NCBI GenBank assembly: GCA_036003885.1
Contig: DASYSA010000527.1
Location: 1 to 15,684 of the forward strand
Direction: 5' to 3'
Length of the DNA: 15,684 nucleotides
Source of the DNA: DASYSA01 sp036003885
GTDB taxonomy: Bacteria; Acidobacteriota; Blastocatellia; UBA7656
A program made the translations under genes and the position numbers. Positions 6,522-13,616 of the stretch are shown piece after piece (positions within the stretch are counted from its first letter, which is position 1; each line of letters starts with the position of its first letter). Under the pieces are notes generated by a model, which was not told where the DNA came from, made no database searches, and saw only the letters and a program-made list of their open reading frames with translations.

Positions 6522-7691
6522 GTGATTGACCTGTCCTCACTGCGGCGGACCTTTCAGAATCTGAACGGCGCCGATCCGAGGCTGTTCTGGGCGCCCGGAC
6601 GGGTGAACCTCATTGGAGAGCACACCGACTACAATGACGGCTTTGTGCTGCCGATTGGAATCGACCTGGGCACAGTAGTAGCTGCCGGGCCGCGAGATCA
6701 TCGACACATCAGAGCCGACTCGCTGACCCTTAACCTATCCGCTGAGTTCGACCTCGATGGCCCGCCGGCTGCTCAAAAAGGGGACTGGTACGGCTATGTC
6801 GAAGGCGTCGCGCGAACGCTCGAGGCTCGCGGATTGCGCCTGGTGGGAGCGAATCTGGCGATTGATAGTAACCTGCCGCTTGGCGCAGGGCTGTCATCGT
6901 CGGCTGCGCTTGAAATGTCCGCGGGTCTCGCCCTTCTCACCCTCTCCCGCCACGAGATAGAACCGATAGCCCTCGCCCTCGCCGGACAAAGCGCCGAGCA
7001 TACGTTTGTGGGCACCAACTGCGGAATCATGGATCAGTGTATTGCGATGCTTGCCGAGGAAGGGCATGCGCTCCTAATCGACTGCCGCTCGCTCGATACG
7101 ACTCCTGTTCCACTCAACCTCGACGACATGGCGTTTGTCGTATGTGATTCGCGGGTCAAGCACAGTCTGGCCACTTCGCAATACAATGTTCGGCGCGCCG
7201 AGTGCGAGCAGGGAGTGGCATTGCTGGGCGAGTTTCGTCCCGGGATCCGGGCTCTGCGCGACGTGACCGAAGCCGAACTGAACGAATACCAGAACCGGCT
7301 GCCGGAGCCTATTCGGAGGCGCTGCCGCCATGTGGTGACTGAGAATGCCAGAACGCTTGCCGCCGCCGAAGCTTTGCGTGCCGGAGAAATCGATCGCGTG
7401 GGAAGCCTGATGGTGGAGTCTCACAACTCTTTGCGCGACGACTACGAGGTCAGTTGTTCTGAGTTGGACCTGCTTGTGGAGATTGCCGCGTCGGTTGAAG
7501 GGGTCGTGGGCGCCCGAATGACCGGCGGCGGATTCGGCGGCTGCACTGTTAATCTGGTTCGCTTGAATGCGCTGGAGATGTTTAGGGAGAGGACGATGCG
7601 CGAGTACAGCGAGACGACCGGCTTTTCGCCCCTCATTCACGTTGTTCGGGCGACTGGAGGAGCCGGTGAGATTCTCGCTCCTTCCAGCTGA
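6522..7691 (+). CDS. galK: Galactokinase
   Basis: A 389-aa GHMP-family kinase that phosphorylates alpha-D-galactose at C1 with ATP, the first committed step of the Leloir pathway, in the cytoplasm. The galactokinase signature GRVNLIGEHTDYNDGFVLP lies at 26-44, the ATP-binding LPLGAGLSSSAALE at 118-131, the catalytic Asp171 in GTNCGIMDQ (164-172), and motif 3 GGGFGGCTVNLV at 335-346. Length is normal for the family (about 380-390). The start is a GTG at 6522, placing the signature at the usual distance. There is no recognisable Shine-Dalgarno sequence because a repeat fills the upstream 80 bp. It is co-directional with the sugar oxidoreductase genes but need not be in the same transcript. No galT, galE or galM is in the window. 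Confidence 0.95.
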   Translation: MIDLSSLRRTFQNLNGADPRLFWAPGRVNLIGEHTDYNDGFVLPIGIDLGTVVAAGPRDHRHIRADSLTLNLSAEFDLDGPPAAQKGDWYGYVEGVARTLEARGLRLVGANLAIDSNLPLGAGLSSSAALEMSAGLALLTLSRHEIEPIALALAGQSAEHTFVGTNCGIMDQCIAMLAEEGHALLIDCRSLDTTPVPLNLDDMAFVVCDSRVKHSLATSQYNVRRAECEQGVALLGEFRPGIRALRDVTEAELNEYQNRLPEPIRRRCRHVVTENARTLAAAEALRAGEIDRVGSLMVESHNSLRDDYEVSCSELDLLVEIAASVEGVVGARMTGGGFGGCTVNLVRLNALEMFRERTMREYSETTGFSPLIHVVRATGGAGEILAPSS

Positions 7692-7726
7692 CTCTACGGA
7701 TCGGGGTCAGGCCCTCGATTCTTGTT

Positions 7727-8869
7727 TCAGATTGAGCGAGTCATCGCCGCCAGCCCTTTCGCTATTCGACGTATCCCTTCCTCGATCTGCGTTGCCTCAA
7801 TAGAGTATGACAACCTCAAGAAGCCTTCGGCCTCTGACCCGAACGCCGAGCCGGGCACGGTTATCACCCGCTCTTCGAGTAGTCTCATCGCAACATCTTC
7901 CGAAGCGCCGAATCTCGATACGTCCAGCATGATATAGAACGCGCCTTCGCCGCTAACGTATGGCAATTCGAGATCGCGGTCGATCGCCCGAGCCATCACA
8001 TCGCGGCGGCCCCGGAGATCATCTCGCATCTCCGCCGTAGCTTTGCGGCCTTCTTCGGTGAATGCTGCGAGGCCCGCTTTCTGCGAGACCGCCGACGCAC
8101 AGGTAGACGCGTACTGGTGCATCAACGTCACGTGCCGGATGAGTTCAGCGGGTCCAACGGCCCAGCCCAGTCGCCAGCCAGTCATGCTCATCATCTTTGA
8201 TAACCCGGAGATGATGATCGCCTGGCCGTAGAACTCTGAGATTGAAGAAGGCCTCTCATGGATGTAAAGCTCGCGATAGATTTCATCGGCCACGACGCAG
8301 ATACCCGAACCCTCGAGGCACCCAGCGATAAACCGCAGATCCTCGCGTGCAATGACGCGGCTCGTCGGATTCGAAGGCGAAACCAACACCACCAGCTTTG
8401 TCTTGTCGGTGACGGCCCGTCTAAAGCTTTCGCGGTCGAATGCAAAGCCCCGCTCGGCAGGCATGTGATAGTAGGTGGCATTGGTTCCGGCTATCTCGGC
8501 GAGCGCGGGATAGGCAATATAGGCAGGATTTGGCATGAGAACGGCGTCTCCAGGCCCAGCCAGAGACATAATGACAACGAACAGCGCTTCTTCTGCGCCG
8601 TTTGTAATGCAGACTGAGTCAGGAGTGAAATGCTGCCCTGCGCCGTCGTTATGATAGGCAGCGATTCTCTCTCGCAACTCAAACAGCCCGGCGTTTGTCG
8701 TATAGCCGATTCGACCCTCTTCAATGAAGCTGATCGCGGCTCGACGAGCGACCTCGGGAGTAGGGAAATCGGGCTCGCCCAGTCCAAGATTGATTGATCC
8801 GGGAAGCGCGCTGTCGAAGAGCAATCGCGTCGCGCTCTTCTTTACGTTTCGGATCCGCTCTGCCGGCAT
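7727..8869 (-). CDS. PLP-dependent class I/II aminotransferase, probable succinyl-DAP aminotransferase
   Basis: A 380-aa fold-type I aminotransferase. Features: LGLGEPDFPTP (28-38) for substrate entry, TNGAEEAL (89-96), SPSNPTSRV (164-172, Asn167), DEIYRE (195-200, Asp195 and Tyr198 at the PLP ring), the Schiff-base Lys225 in SGLSKMMSMTGWRLGW (221-236), and the C-terminal carboxylate-binding Arg in FLRLSYS. These enzymes swap an amino group between a substrate and glutamate. Sequence alone suits an aspartate or similar aminotransferase. Lying 36 bp after dapD in a DAP operon, it is most likely the N-succinyl-L,L-DAP aminotransferase (DapC role). It is the last gene of the operon and converges with galK (35-bp gap, no hairpin seen). 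The symbol is left blank because the substrate is inferred only from position. Confidence 0.9.
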   Translation of the reverse strand: MPAERIRNVKKSATRLLFDSALPGSINLGLGEPDFPTPEVARRAAISFIEEGRIGYTTNAGLFELRERIAAYHNDGAGQHFTPDSVCITNGAEEALFVVIMSLAGPGDAVLMPNPAYIAYPALAEIAGTNATYYHMPAERGFAFDRESFRRAVTDKTKLVVLVSPSNPTSRVIAREDLRFIAGCLEGSGICVVADEIYRELYIHERPSSISEFYGQAIIISGLSKMMSMTGWRLGWAVGPAELIRHVTLMHQYASTCASAVSQKAGLAAFTEEGRKATAEMRDDLRGRRDVMARAIDRDLELPYVSGEGAFYIMLDVSRFGASEDVAMRLLEERVITVPGSAFGSEAEGFLRLSYSIEATQIEEGIRRIAKGLAAMTRSI

Positions 8870-8905
8870 GGGGCTACTCTCTTTCGCAGGGTCCGTTCCC
8901 CGCCG

Positions 8906-9736
8906 TTATCGCAAGAACTCTTCAAGCCGCACAGAAGCATCGGTCTTCTCATCGCGGTATTTGACGATGATCGGCGTGTAGAGGGACAGGCCCAGTTCGG
9001 CTCCGCGCCCCTTTGTGATAGCTCGCGAACCCGGCACTATTACGGCGCCCGCGGGAATCTCAAGCGGAGATTCCGGAGTCTTCCGGTAGACCTCATCTCG
9101 CACGAGATCGTACACAGGTGTGCCGCCCGTTATTATCGTGCCCGCCGCCAGCACCGCTCGCTCGCGCACGATGGCTCCTTCGTATACGCCGCAGTTACCG
9201 CCAATAAGGACGTCGTCTTCGATGATGACCGGCATCTCGCCTATGGGTTCGAGCACGCCGCCGATCTGCGCCGCGGCAGACAGGTGAACTCGCTTGCCTA
9301 TTTGAGCGCATGAACCAACGAGTGCGTGCGAGTCTACCATCGTGTCGTCGTCGACGTAGGCACCCACATTAATGAACATGGGCGGCATACAGGTCACGCC
9401 GCGTCCAACATAGCAGCCGTCGCGAATCGAGGAGCCGCCCGGCACTATGCGAACGCCGCTGTCGATAGTGATGTGCTTCAGCGGATAGGTGTGCTTGTCA
9501 TAGAAGCGCATCTGTTGGCTGATTGAAAAATTCTCCACGCGGCCGAGCTTGAAGCCGAGCAGGATGCCGCGTTTGACCCAGTGATTGACGCGCCACTGGC
9601 CGTCCACCCTTTCGGCGGCCCGCGCCTCGCCGGCATTGAGTTTCTTTTTGAATTCAGCGAATAGAGCGTGGTGCTCGTCGGTGAACTCAGTGGGTGGTTG
9701 ATCGAAGAATTGGAGGATTCTTTCGGCTAGTTCCAT
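8906..9736 (-). CDS. dapD: Tetrahydrodipicolinate N-succinyltransferase
   Basis: A 276-aa protein. The N-terminal helical part contains WVKRGILLGFKLG. A left-handed beta-helix of hexapeptide repeats follows (about 90-220), with blocks such as VDDDTMVDSHALVGSCAQIG, VLIGGNCGVYEGAIV and TIITGGTPVYDLV. It uses succinyl-CoA to succinylate tetrahydrodipicolinate (its open-chain amino-keto form), opening the succinylase branch of diaminopimelate and lysine synthesis in the cytoplasm. Length matches DapD (about 275 aa), not the shorter DapH acetyltransferase. The ATG at 9736 is preceded only by a distant GAGG. A 318-bp spacer with a palindromic element separates it from dapA upstream. The aminotransferase that would take the next step starts 36 bp after its stop. 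Confidence 0.93.
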   Translation of the reverse strand: MELAERILQFFDQPPTEFTDEHHALFAEFKKKLNAGEARAAERVDGQWRVNHWVKRGILLGFKLGRVENFSISQQMRFYDKHTYPLKHITIDSGVRIVPGGSSIRDGCYVGRGVTCMPPMFINVGAYVDDDTMVDSHALVGSCAQIGKRVHLSAAAQIGGVLEPIGEMPVIIEDDVLIGGNCGVYEGAIVRERAVLAAGTIITGGTPVYDLVRDEVYRKTPESPLEIPAGAVIVPGSRAITKGRGAELGLSLYTPIIVKYRDEKTDASVRLEEFLR

Positions 9737-9830
9737 ATTCGAGGGCTTACCTCAACAGGGTGCAATTTCAAGCAGACTCCATGAGCTAGTGCTCTTGAGT
9801 GTTTCGCTCCATTTACTGACAAGCGCCCGA

Positions 9831-10041
9831 TCTCATTAACACCTCACTCCAGTGAGGTGTTGGGAGGGAGTGGTGCTGCGGGAACCGTTTTAACGGTTTC
9901 CGGTCCGCCCAAGGTGACCTCGCCCTTAAGGGAGGAATCTGGGCCGCGAACCAGGTGGCACCCAAGCGCGGGAACCGTTTTAACGGTTTCCCAGTCCGTC
10001 TCACGCTCCAGACACCCAACTGAAGTTGGGTGTTAATGAGA
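9831..10041. repeat. 211-bp palindrome-rich element with 13-bp terminal inverted repeats
   Basis: The ends are perfect 13-bp inverted repeats, TCTCATTAACACC (9831-9843) and GGTGTTAATGAGA (10029-10041). Inside are: hairpin 9838-9861 (11-bp arms, 2-nt loop); two copies of AACCGTT-TT-AACGGTT (9883-9898 and 9973-9988) within a direct repeat at 9878-9907 and 9968-9997; palindromes AGGTGACCT (9912-9920), CCCTTAAGGG (9923-9932) and GGTGGCACC (9954-9962); and hairpin 10012-10033 (10-bp arms, 2-nt loop). It fills most of the dapA-dapD gap. No coding capacity and no clear target-site duplication are visible. The rest of the gap (9737-9830, 10042-10054) holds nothing I can name. Confidence 0.75.
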
Positions 10042-10054
10042 GGAGCCGATCGCG

Positions 10055-10966
10055 TCAGTCGGCCTGCACCGACTTGCTTTCAATCAGCTTCAACTCGGTG
10101 AGAATAGCCCGCAGTGTCTCTCGCGTCTCCGACTTCACGGGCACCATTGGGAGCCGATACACCTCTTTGATCTTGCCCATCATTGCCAGAGCGGCCTTCA
10201 CCGGACCAGGGCTCGACTCCATGAAGTTCGCTTTCATCAATGAGAACAACTCGCGGTTGAGCCGCCTCGCTTCATCCCAGTTGTTCTCCAGACCTGCTCT
10301 CGTTAGCGCTGCCATTCGCGCGGGCGCCTCATTTGATGCTACCGAAATCAGGCCGGCCCCGCCCAACGCGATTACGGGTAACGTCACCGAGTCGTCGCCC
10401 GAGAATATTTTGAAATTCGACGGCGCGCGCGCGGCGATCTCCGCAATCTGCGACAGGTCGCCTGAAGCCTCTTTGACTCCGACGATGTTCGGTATTTCAG
10501 CCAGCCGTACGATCGTGTCAGGCAGAATGTTAACGGCAGTTCGTTGCTGCACGCTGTAGACGATGATTGGCAGGCTCGTCGATTCGGCTATCGCGCGAAA
10601 GTGCTGGAAGATTCCTTCCTGTGTCGGTTTGTTGTAATACGGTGTCACCGAAAGCAGCCCATCCACGCCCATTCCTTCGTAGTGGACCGCAAGCTCGATG
10701 ACATGAGCGGTGTTGTTGCCGCCGGCGCCGGCGATCACCGGCACTCGCCCTCGCGCCGCCTTCTGTACGACACCGACGACGCGATGCTGTTCCTCGTCGC
10801 TTAGCGTGACGCTTTCGCCGGTAGTGCCGCAGGGGACCAGAAAGTCTATGCCCGATGTAACTTGAAACTCGACGAAGCGACTCAGCGACTCTTCGTCGAT
10901 TGATCGGTCTTCATTGAAGGGCGTGACCAGCGCCGTGCCACAGCCCTTCAAAATGGAAATATCCAT
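10055..10966 (-). CDS. dapA: 4-hydroxy-tetrahydrodipicolinate synthase
   Basis: A 303-aa TIM-barrel class I aldolase that condenses pyruvate with aspartate semialdehyde, the first step specific to DAP/lysine. Seen in order: GCGTALVTPF (8-17), CGTTGES (46-52), VTPYYNKPTQEG (107-118, Tyr111), Tyr137 and Arg142, the Schiff-base Lys165 in GVKEASGD (163-170) and FSGDD. Residue spacings (137 to 142, 137 to 165) equal those of Tyr133, Arg138 and Lys161 in the E. coli enzyme. One block is unusual: the common YNVPxRT reads YSVQQRT (137-143). AAAGGAA (10972-10978) supports the ATG at 10966. It lies downstream of dapB, separated by a 122-bp spacer with a heptad inverted repeat. Confidence 0.94.
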   Translation of the reverse strand: MDISILKGCGTALVTPFNEDRSIDEESLSRFVEFQVTSGIDFLVPCGTTGESVTLSDEEQHRVVGVVQKAARGRVPVIAGAGGNNTAHVIELAVHYEGMGVDGLLSVTPYYNKPTQEGIFQHFRAIAESTSLPIIVYSVQQRTAVNILPDTIVRLAEIPNIVGVKEASGDLSQIAEIAARAPSNFKIFSGDDSVTLPVIALGGAGLISVASNEAPARMAALTRAGLENNWDEARRLNRELFSLMKANFMESSPGPVKAALAMMGKIKEVYRLPMVPVKSETRETLRAILTELKLIESKSVQAD

Positions 10967-10985
10967 CTCGGTTCCTTTCGAACTT

Positions 10986-11086
10986 TTACTCGTTGCTCGT
11001 TTCTCGTTCGGGCTTTGATGTTGTCAGGCTGCTTTGGCATGAGCACCCTCCATGTAGCGATAACGAGAAACGAGAAACGAGTAACG
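10986..11086. repeat. Heptad inverted repeat (AACGAGA type), dapB-dapA spacer
   Basis: The left arm is three 7-bp units, TTACTCG/TTGCTCG/TTTCTCG (10986-11006, then TT). The right arm is AACGAGA/AACGAGA/AACGAGT followed by AACG (11062-11086). The arms 10986-11008 and 11062-11084 pair at 22 of 23 positions around a 53-nt loop. The right arm ends within a few bases of the dapB stop, so it lies inside the presumed dap transcript. Units of the same sequence recur at 12371-12502. Confidence 0.85.
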
Positions 11087-11088
11087 CC

Positions 11089-11778
11089 TTATTCTTCATG
11101 TCCAGCGATCTCATGGTCCATGATCTCGGAGAACTCGAAGAAACCCTGGCGTCCGTGTATCCATTTCGCGGCCAGCAACGCCCCTTCGGCAAAGCCTCCA
11201 CGGTTTCTGGCTACGTGAGTGATCGTCAACGTATCGGCCTCGGAATCGAAGCCCACCGTATGACGCCCGGGAATGTAGCCCGCTCGCGTGCTTGACGTGG
11301 GCACTTCGGTCTTGCAGGCGCGTTCGACCATTCGCTTCAGAAAGACGGCGGTGCCCGACGGCGCATCTTTCTTGAATTTGTGATGGGCCTCTTCGATGAA
11401 CGGGTCGTAGCTCGAGAATCGGCCAAACAACTCCGCTGCGTACGTGGTCAGCTTAAACATCAGGTTGACGCCCACGCTGAAGTTCGAGCCATAGACCAAT
11501 CCGATGCCGGCTTCGTCCACCAGTCGACGAGCTTCTTCCACTCGGTCGTACCAGCCGGTTGTTCCCACGACCATCGCAAGGCCGGCGCTTGAAACCTTTC
11601 GGATGTTATCGATGACCTCGCCCGGTTCGGAAAAGTCTATGCACACGTCGCAGTCGCCGAGATCGCCCCGAGAACCGGCCAGAGGATCGATGATGCAGGC
11701 GACCTCGATGCCGGCTCGAGCCGCGGCCTGCTCCACCATCTGTCCCATCTTTCCGTACCCGAGTAGCGCGAGCTTCAA
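11089..11778 (-). CDS. dapB: 4-hydroxy-tetrahydrodipicolinate reductase (short form)
   Basis: A 229-aa protein that reduces the DapA product with NAD(P)H, the second DAP/lysine-specific step. N-terminal Rossmann motif LLGYGKMG (5-12); VGTTGW (71-76); catalytic block EEAHHKFKKDAPSGTA (129-144) with His132, His133 and Lys136; and RAGYIPGRHTVGF (165-177). It is shorter than the E. coli enzyme (about 273 aa), as are many homologues from other phyla. A GTG at 11787 would give three more residues. I prefer the TTG at 11778, because GGAG (11787-11790) then sits 8 nt upstream and the protein starts MKLALLGYG, as is usual. The start overlaps the upstream stop as TTGA, indicating translational coupling to the secreted hypothetical gene. 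Confidence 0.93.
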   Translation of the reverse strand: MKLALLGYGKMGQMVEQAAARAGIEVACIIDPLAGSRGDLGDCDVCIDFSEPGEVIDNIRKVSSAGLAMVVGTTGWYDRVEEARRLVDEAGIGLVYGSNFSVGVNLMFKLTTYAAELFGRFSSYDPFIEEAHHKFKKDAPSGTAVFLKRMVERACKTEVPTSSTRAGYIPGRHTVGFDSEADTLTITHVARNRGGFAEGALLAAKWIHGRQGFFEFSEIMDHEIAGHEE

Positions 11779-12290
11779 AACACACACTCCGTGTTCACCG
11801 CCAGGCTTCGGACCTGAGAGCGTGATGGCTGGTATATCACCGTCTCAAGTTGATCGCTGCCCTGGTGAAACTGATAGGCGACGCCTGCATCGCTAACCAG
11901 ATAGTAAGTGGTCTTAGTCATCTGCTCGACGCAGCGCTTGAAACCCGGAGAGAGTTTTAGGTCGTCTTTCGACGACGGTTCGCCGGGTTTGAAATAGATC
12001 GTGAAGACCTTGCCCACCATTGAGTGCGGCGCGCGATAGATCTTTGCCAGGCTTGGCGTAAGGAAATAAAAGGTCACTTCGCCTCCCGCGACTCGATACG
12101 GACCACTGCTCGGTGCGCCGGAAGAATCGGGATCAACGCCGAGAACGCGCGCCACATCTTCCGAAGAGGATTGTAGCGGCACGATGCCGCGCCAGGAGTT
12201 CTTGGGCTCGCTTGAACCGGCGTGAACCAGCGCCAGCCCCGAGATGAGTAAGATCTGAAAAAGAACAGTACAGCTATTTACTATTGTCAC
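11775..12290 (-). CDS. Secreted hypothetical protein, first gene of the dap cluster
   Basis: A 171-aa protein of unknown function. Residues 1 to about 25 form a signal peptide (core CTVLFQILLISGLALVHAG). The mature part opens with SWRGIVPLQSSSEDVARVLG, then has a beta-rich run (GGEVTFYFLTP, GKVFTIYFKPGE) and a C-terminal half with two cysteines. I recall the 'WRGIvPL.Str.DVerlLG' opening from many acidobacterial secreted proteins of unknown role, but I cannot check that here. The start is a GTG (12290) with no good Shine-Dalgarno sequence; no better in-frame start is visible. Its TGA overlaps the dapB TTG by 3 nt, so the two are probably translated together. A link to cell-wall DAP supply is possible but rests only on position. 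Confidence 0.7.
   Translation of the reverse strand: MTIVNSCTVLFQILLISGLALVHAGSSEPKNSWRGIVPLQSSSEDVARVLGVDPDSSGAPSSGPYRVAGGEVTFYFLTPSLAKIYRAPHSMVGKVFTIYFKPGEPSSKDDLKLSPGFKRCVEQMTKTTYYLVSDAGVAYQFHQGSDQLETVIYQPSRSQVRSLAVNTECVF
11787..11790 (-). promoter_or_regulatory. Shine-Dalgarno GGAG for dapB, inside the upstream gene
   Basis: On the minus strand GGAG ends 8 nt before the TTG at 11778. It overlaps the alternative GTG (11785-11787), which therefore cannot use it. This supports the TTG start and a coupled TTGA stop/start junction. Confidence 0.6.
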
Positions 12291-12370
12291 TTAAAGATGC
12301 TCGACTTCCTGGGCCTTAAAGTAGATCACTATATTACGCGAACGAAATCCGAAGGGCCATACCAAGAAGG

Positions 12371-12502
12371 AACGTTTCTCGTTTCTCGTTTCTCGTTCGG
12401 TAGATCAACGCCCGGGTTCCTCCCGAGTAAGGAAGGAGGAACGAGAAACGAGGAACGAGAAACGAATAACGAGAAACGAGCAACGAGAAACGAGAAACGT
12501 TC
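12371..12502. repeat. Heptad inverted repeat (AACGAGA type), divergent spacer
   Basis: The left arm is AACG plus three TTTCTCG units (12375-12395). The right arm is eight in-phase 7-bp units from 12440 to 12495 (AACGAGA, AACGAGG, AACGAGA, AACGAAT, AACGAGA, AACGAGC, AACGAGA, AACGAGA), then AACGTT. Segment 12371-12390 pairs perfectly with 12482-12501. A run of seven T follows at 12503-12509. It sits between the divergent dap cluster (start 12290) and the SDR gene (start 12551), so it occupies the space where their promoters would be expected. No convincing promoter is visible beside it. Confidence 0.85.
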
Positions 12503-12550
12503 TTTTTTTATCCTTGCGCGCGATCACATCAGGGGCTACGGTAGAACTGC

Positions 12551-13468
12551 ATGACCAGCAGGCGAGTTGTCATACCGGGTGGCAGCGGGTTTCTGGGACA
12601 GTCACTCAGCGATCACCTTGTGGGAAAAGGGTACCAGGTCGTAATACTGAGTCGGTCGCCCGCGGTCAACTCGGGTCGCGCCCAGGAAGAGGCCTGGGAT
12701 GGGAGGACCCTCGGAGTGTGGTCGAGGCTGCTCGACGGCGCCGAGGCCGTTGTCAACCTCGCCGGTAAAAGCGTCAACTGCCGCTACACCCCCGCAAATC
12801 GCAAAGAGATCATCGACTCGCGCATCGATCCTGTGAGGGCGATAGGAGAGGCAATCTCTAAATGTGAGACGCCGCCACGTGTGTGGATCCAGGCCGGATC
12901 GCTCGCGATTTACGGCGACACCGGTGACCGAATCTGTGACGAGAGCGCGCCTTACGGAGAAGGCTTTCCAGTTGAGACCTGCGTGCTTTGGGAGCAAGCC
13001 TTCGACGAAGCTGAAACTCCGAGCACCCGAAAGGTCCTGCTGAGGATCGGCTTTGCGCTCGGCGGCGGAGGCGGCGCGATGGACCCCCTGATGAACCTTA
13101 CGAAGCTCTTTCTGGGCGGGACGACCGGCAACGGCAGACAATATATCAGCTGGTTGCACGTGCGAGATCTGAATCGGATGTTCGAGTGGGCCATCGAGCG
13201 CGACGACATCGAGGGTGTCTTCAATGCGACAGGTCCGACTCCGGTGACCAATGCTGAATTCATGCGAGAGTTGCGCCGAGCGCTCCATCGGCCGTGGAGT
13301 CCGCCCGTTCCCGAGTGGGCGGTGAAGGTGGGCGCGCGTTTGATGGGGACGGAGGCGGAGCTCGCGCTTCACGGGCGAAGGTGCCTGCCGAAACGGTTCC
13401 TTGATGAAGGCTTTGTATTCGAGTGTCCTGAGTTGAAGCCGGCATTCGAGGAGCTGTTGGGGCGGTGA
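12551..13468 (+). CDS. TIGR01777 / YfcH-type SDR epimerase-like protein
   Basis: A 305-aa extended short-chain dehydrogenase relative. The dinucleotide-binding PGGSGFLG is at 9-16. Then follow the subfamily blocks WDGRTLGVW, VVNLAGKSVNCRYTPANRK, SLAIYGDTGD (with the Tyr of the SDR active site) and ISWLHVRDLNRM. The C-terminal part (PVPEWAVKVGARLMGTEAEL to the end) matches the DUF1731 tail of YfcH-like proteins. NAD(P) binding is expected; the substrate of this family is not established. The ATG at 12551 is the natural family start but has no strong Shine-Dalgarno sequence. It appears to be a single-gene unit flanked by heptad inverted repeats on both sides (12371-12502 and 13483-13550). Confidence 0.88.
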   Translation: MTSRRVVIPGGSGFLGQSLSDHLVGKGYQVVILSRSPAVNSGRAQEEAWDGRTLGVWSRLLDGAEAVVNLAGKSVNCRYTPANRKEIIDSRIDPVRAIGEAISKCETPPRVWIQAGSLAIYGDTGDRICDESAPYGEGFPVETCVLWEQAFDEAETPSTRKVLLRIGFALGGGGGAMDPLMNLTKLFLGGTTGNGRQYISWLHVRDLNRMFEWAIERDDIEGVFNATGPTPVTNAEFMRELRRALHRPWSPPVPEWAVKVGARLMGTEAELALHGRRCLPKRFLDEGFVFECPELKPAFEELLGR

Positions 13469-13482
13469 CCCTGAGGGAAATG

Positions 13483-13550
13483 GAGAATTGAGAATGGAGA
13501 ATTAAGAATTGCGGAAATTCTCAATTCTCGATTCGATTCTCCATTCTCCA
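13483..13550. repeat. Heptad inverted repeat (GAGAATT type)
   Basis: The left arm is four 7-bp units, GAGAATT/GAGAATG/GAGAATT/AAGAATT (13483-13510). The right arm is TTCTCAA/TTCTCGA, a short TTCGA unit, then TTCTCCA/TTCTCCA (13518-13550). The arms are complementary over most of their length with a 7-nt centre. It lies 14 bp after the SDR stop and could fold in its mRNA, but no T-run follows. Confidence 0.8.
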
Positions 13551-13604
13551 TTCCCTCCCGACATTCATGTCCGAAAACGGCCAGCACTCGACGCCGATAT
13601 TCCG

Positions 13605-13610
13605 TATACT
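13605..13610 (+). promoter_or_regulatory. Candidate -10 box giving a leaderless ada-alkA mRNA
   Basis: TATACT (5/6 to TATAAT) ends 6 bp before the ATG at 13617, so transcription would begin at or next to the A of the start codon. There is no Shine-Dalgarno sequence upstream. No good -35 box is seen at 16-18 bp, which would suit a promoter needing an activator. Confidence 0.35.
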
Positions 13611-13616
13611 TCACCT

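Noticed and set aside
9953..9963. AGGTGGCACCC resembles the T-box antiterminator core (AGGGTGGNACCGCG).
   Set aside because: It is on the strand opposite to the dap genes, no stem I or specifier region is visible, and it is one of many short palindromes in the 9831-10041 element.
12482..12509. Hairpin arm plus T7 run as a rho-independent terminator.
   Set aside because: The partner arm is about 90 nt away and no plus-strand gene lies upstream to be terminated; better described as part of the heptad repeat.
13509..13616. Longer start for the Ada-AlkA protein.
   Set aside because: The extra residues come from the GAGAATT repeat and non-conserved sequence; the Ada domain starts at 13617.
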